From: CAVXHQ01 sp963761735
GTDB lineage: Bacteria > Pseudomonadota > Alphaproteobacteria > Rhodobacterales > Rhodobacteraceae
DNA length: 64,000 bases
NCBI GenBank assembly: GCA_963761735.1
Contig: CAVXHQ010000003.1
Span: 1,054,001 to 1,118,000 of the forward strand
Direction: 5' to 3'
Below the pieces are notes generated by a model. It ran no database searches. It had not been told where the DNA came from and was given only the letters and a program-made list of their open reading frames with translations. A program made the position numbers and the translations under genes. Below, in pieces: positions 63,715-64,000 of the stretch. Positions within the stretch are counted from its first letter, which is position 1. Each line of letters begins with the position of its first letter.

Positions 63715-64000
63715 TTATCCTGCCTTGAGCGGCTTCCAGCTACGCTGCGGGGCCCGCCAGTCGATGCCCTCCAGGAGCATCGCCAACTGCGCCGCCGTCA
63801 GGGAGATCTTACCCTCCTTCGCCGACGGCCAGACGAACCGGCCCTTCTCAAGGCGCTTCGAGAACAAGCACGCGCCCTGGCCATCCCACCAGATGATCTT
63901 GATCAGATCGCCACGCCGCCCGCGGAACACAAACAGGTGGCCAGCGAACGGGTCCTGCTTCAGCGCCGTCTCAGCTTGAGCCGCCAGCGTCGTGAACCCC
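63715..64000 (-). CDS. tnpB: IS66 accessory protein TnpB (partial)
   Basis: Open to the window edge. It contains FVFRGRRGDLIKIIWWDGQG, ACLFSKRLEKGRFVWP and a C-terminal LLEGIDWRAPQR, all typical of IS66 Orf2. The N-terminus lies beyond 64000. It precedes tnpC by 59 bases. Confidence 0.93.
   Translation of the reverse strand, partial: GFTTLAAQAETALKQDPFAGHLFVFRGRRGDLIKIIWWDGQGACLFSKRLEKGRFVWPSAKEGKISLTAAQLAMLLEGIDWRAPQRSWKPLKAG

Larger units (their letters stand above)
62134..64000 (-). mobile_element. IS66-family element (right end outside the window)
   Basis: The left end GTAAGCGTCCGG at 62134 fits IS66 termini. The element carries tnpC (62156-63655) and tnpB (63715 onward); tnpA and the other end should lie beyond 64000. 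It is inserted in an IS256 remnant. Confidence 0.85.

Overview
This is GC-rich alphaproteobacterial DNA, most likely from the Rhodobacteraceae (Roseobacter-type Rhodobacterales). The reasons are the flagellin-flaF-flbT operon, a CtrA-type flagellar cluster with DUF1217, FlgJ-like, FlgN-like and MotE-like genes, a recR-ybaB-dnaX block next to a small SRP RNA gene, and the overall gene content. No rRNA, CRISPR array, origin or intact prophage is visible.

Bases 1-26253 are one flagellar cluster. It starts with the N-terminal part of a FliK-like hook-length protein (leaves the window on the left) and continues with rod-binding FlgJ-like and FlgN-like proteins, flagellin, FlaF, FlbT, a DUF1217 protein, FliI, the rod/export operon flgB-flgC-fliE-fliQ-flgF-flgG-flgA-flgH plus a FliL paralogue, the export gate flhB-fliR-flhA, a lytic transglycosylase, a large periplasmic protein of unknown function that is split by a frameshift, motA, a MotE-like gene, a small membrane coiled-coil gene, fliL, and finally fliF-fliH-fliN-fliP. 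TTAA-N7-TTAA-like CtrA sites lie before flagellin and between fliL and fliF. FliG, FliM, MotB, hook and hook-associated genes are not here.

Bases 26300-54338 are mostly housekeeping: recR, ybaB, dnaX, a DUF202 membrane protein, rsgA, the SRP RNA with a 28-bp tandem repeat over its promoter, a HAD phosphatase, a 2',3'-cyclic phosphodiesterase/3'-nucleotidase, nudC, an SRPBCC protein, prephenate dehydratase, a membrane-anchored cytochrome c, a yejABEF-type peptide ABC importer whose ATPase carries an unusual membrane-spanning insert, a SPOR-domain D,D-carboxypeptidase, a second HAD hydrolase, clpS, an RsmC-like methyltransferase, an SDR that lacks its catalytic Tyr/Lys, a lipoprotein, hemF, hemE, hemC, an FAD-linked oxidase and tRNA-Met.

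Bases 54467-64000 are a decaying accessory region. An IS481-type element (54473-58057, with recognisable ends and target duplication) is broken by an IS21-type element and an IS5-type remnant. Next come the remains of a sugar locus: gatZ/kbaZ, a wrecked sulfatase and a LacI regulator. After tRNA-Arg(CCT) there is an AT-richer strip with a truncated winged-helix-type gene, an IS256 fragment, and an IS66 element that runs off the right edge. Several of the broken genes differ from intact frames by single inserted or missing bases, so sequencing error has to be excluded before calling them biological.
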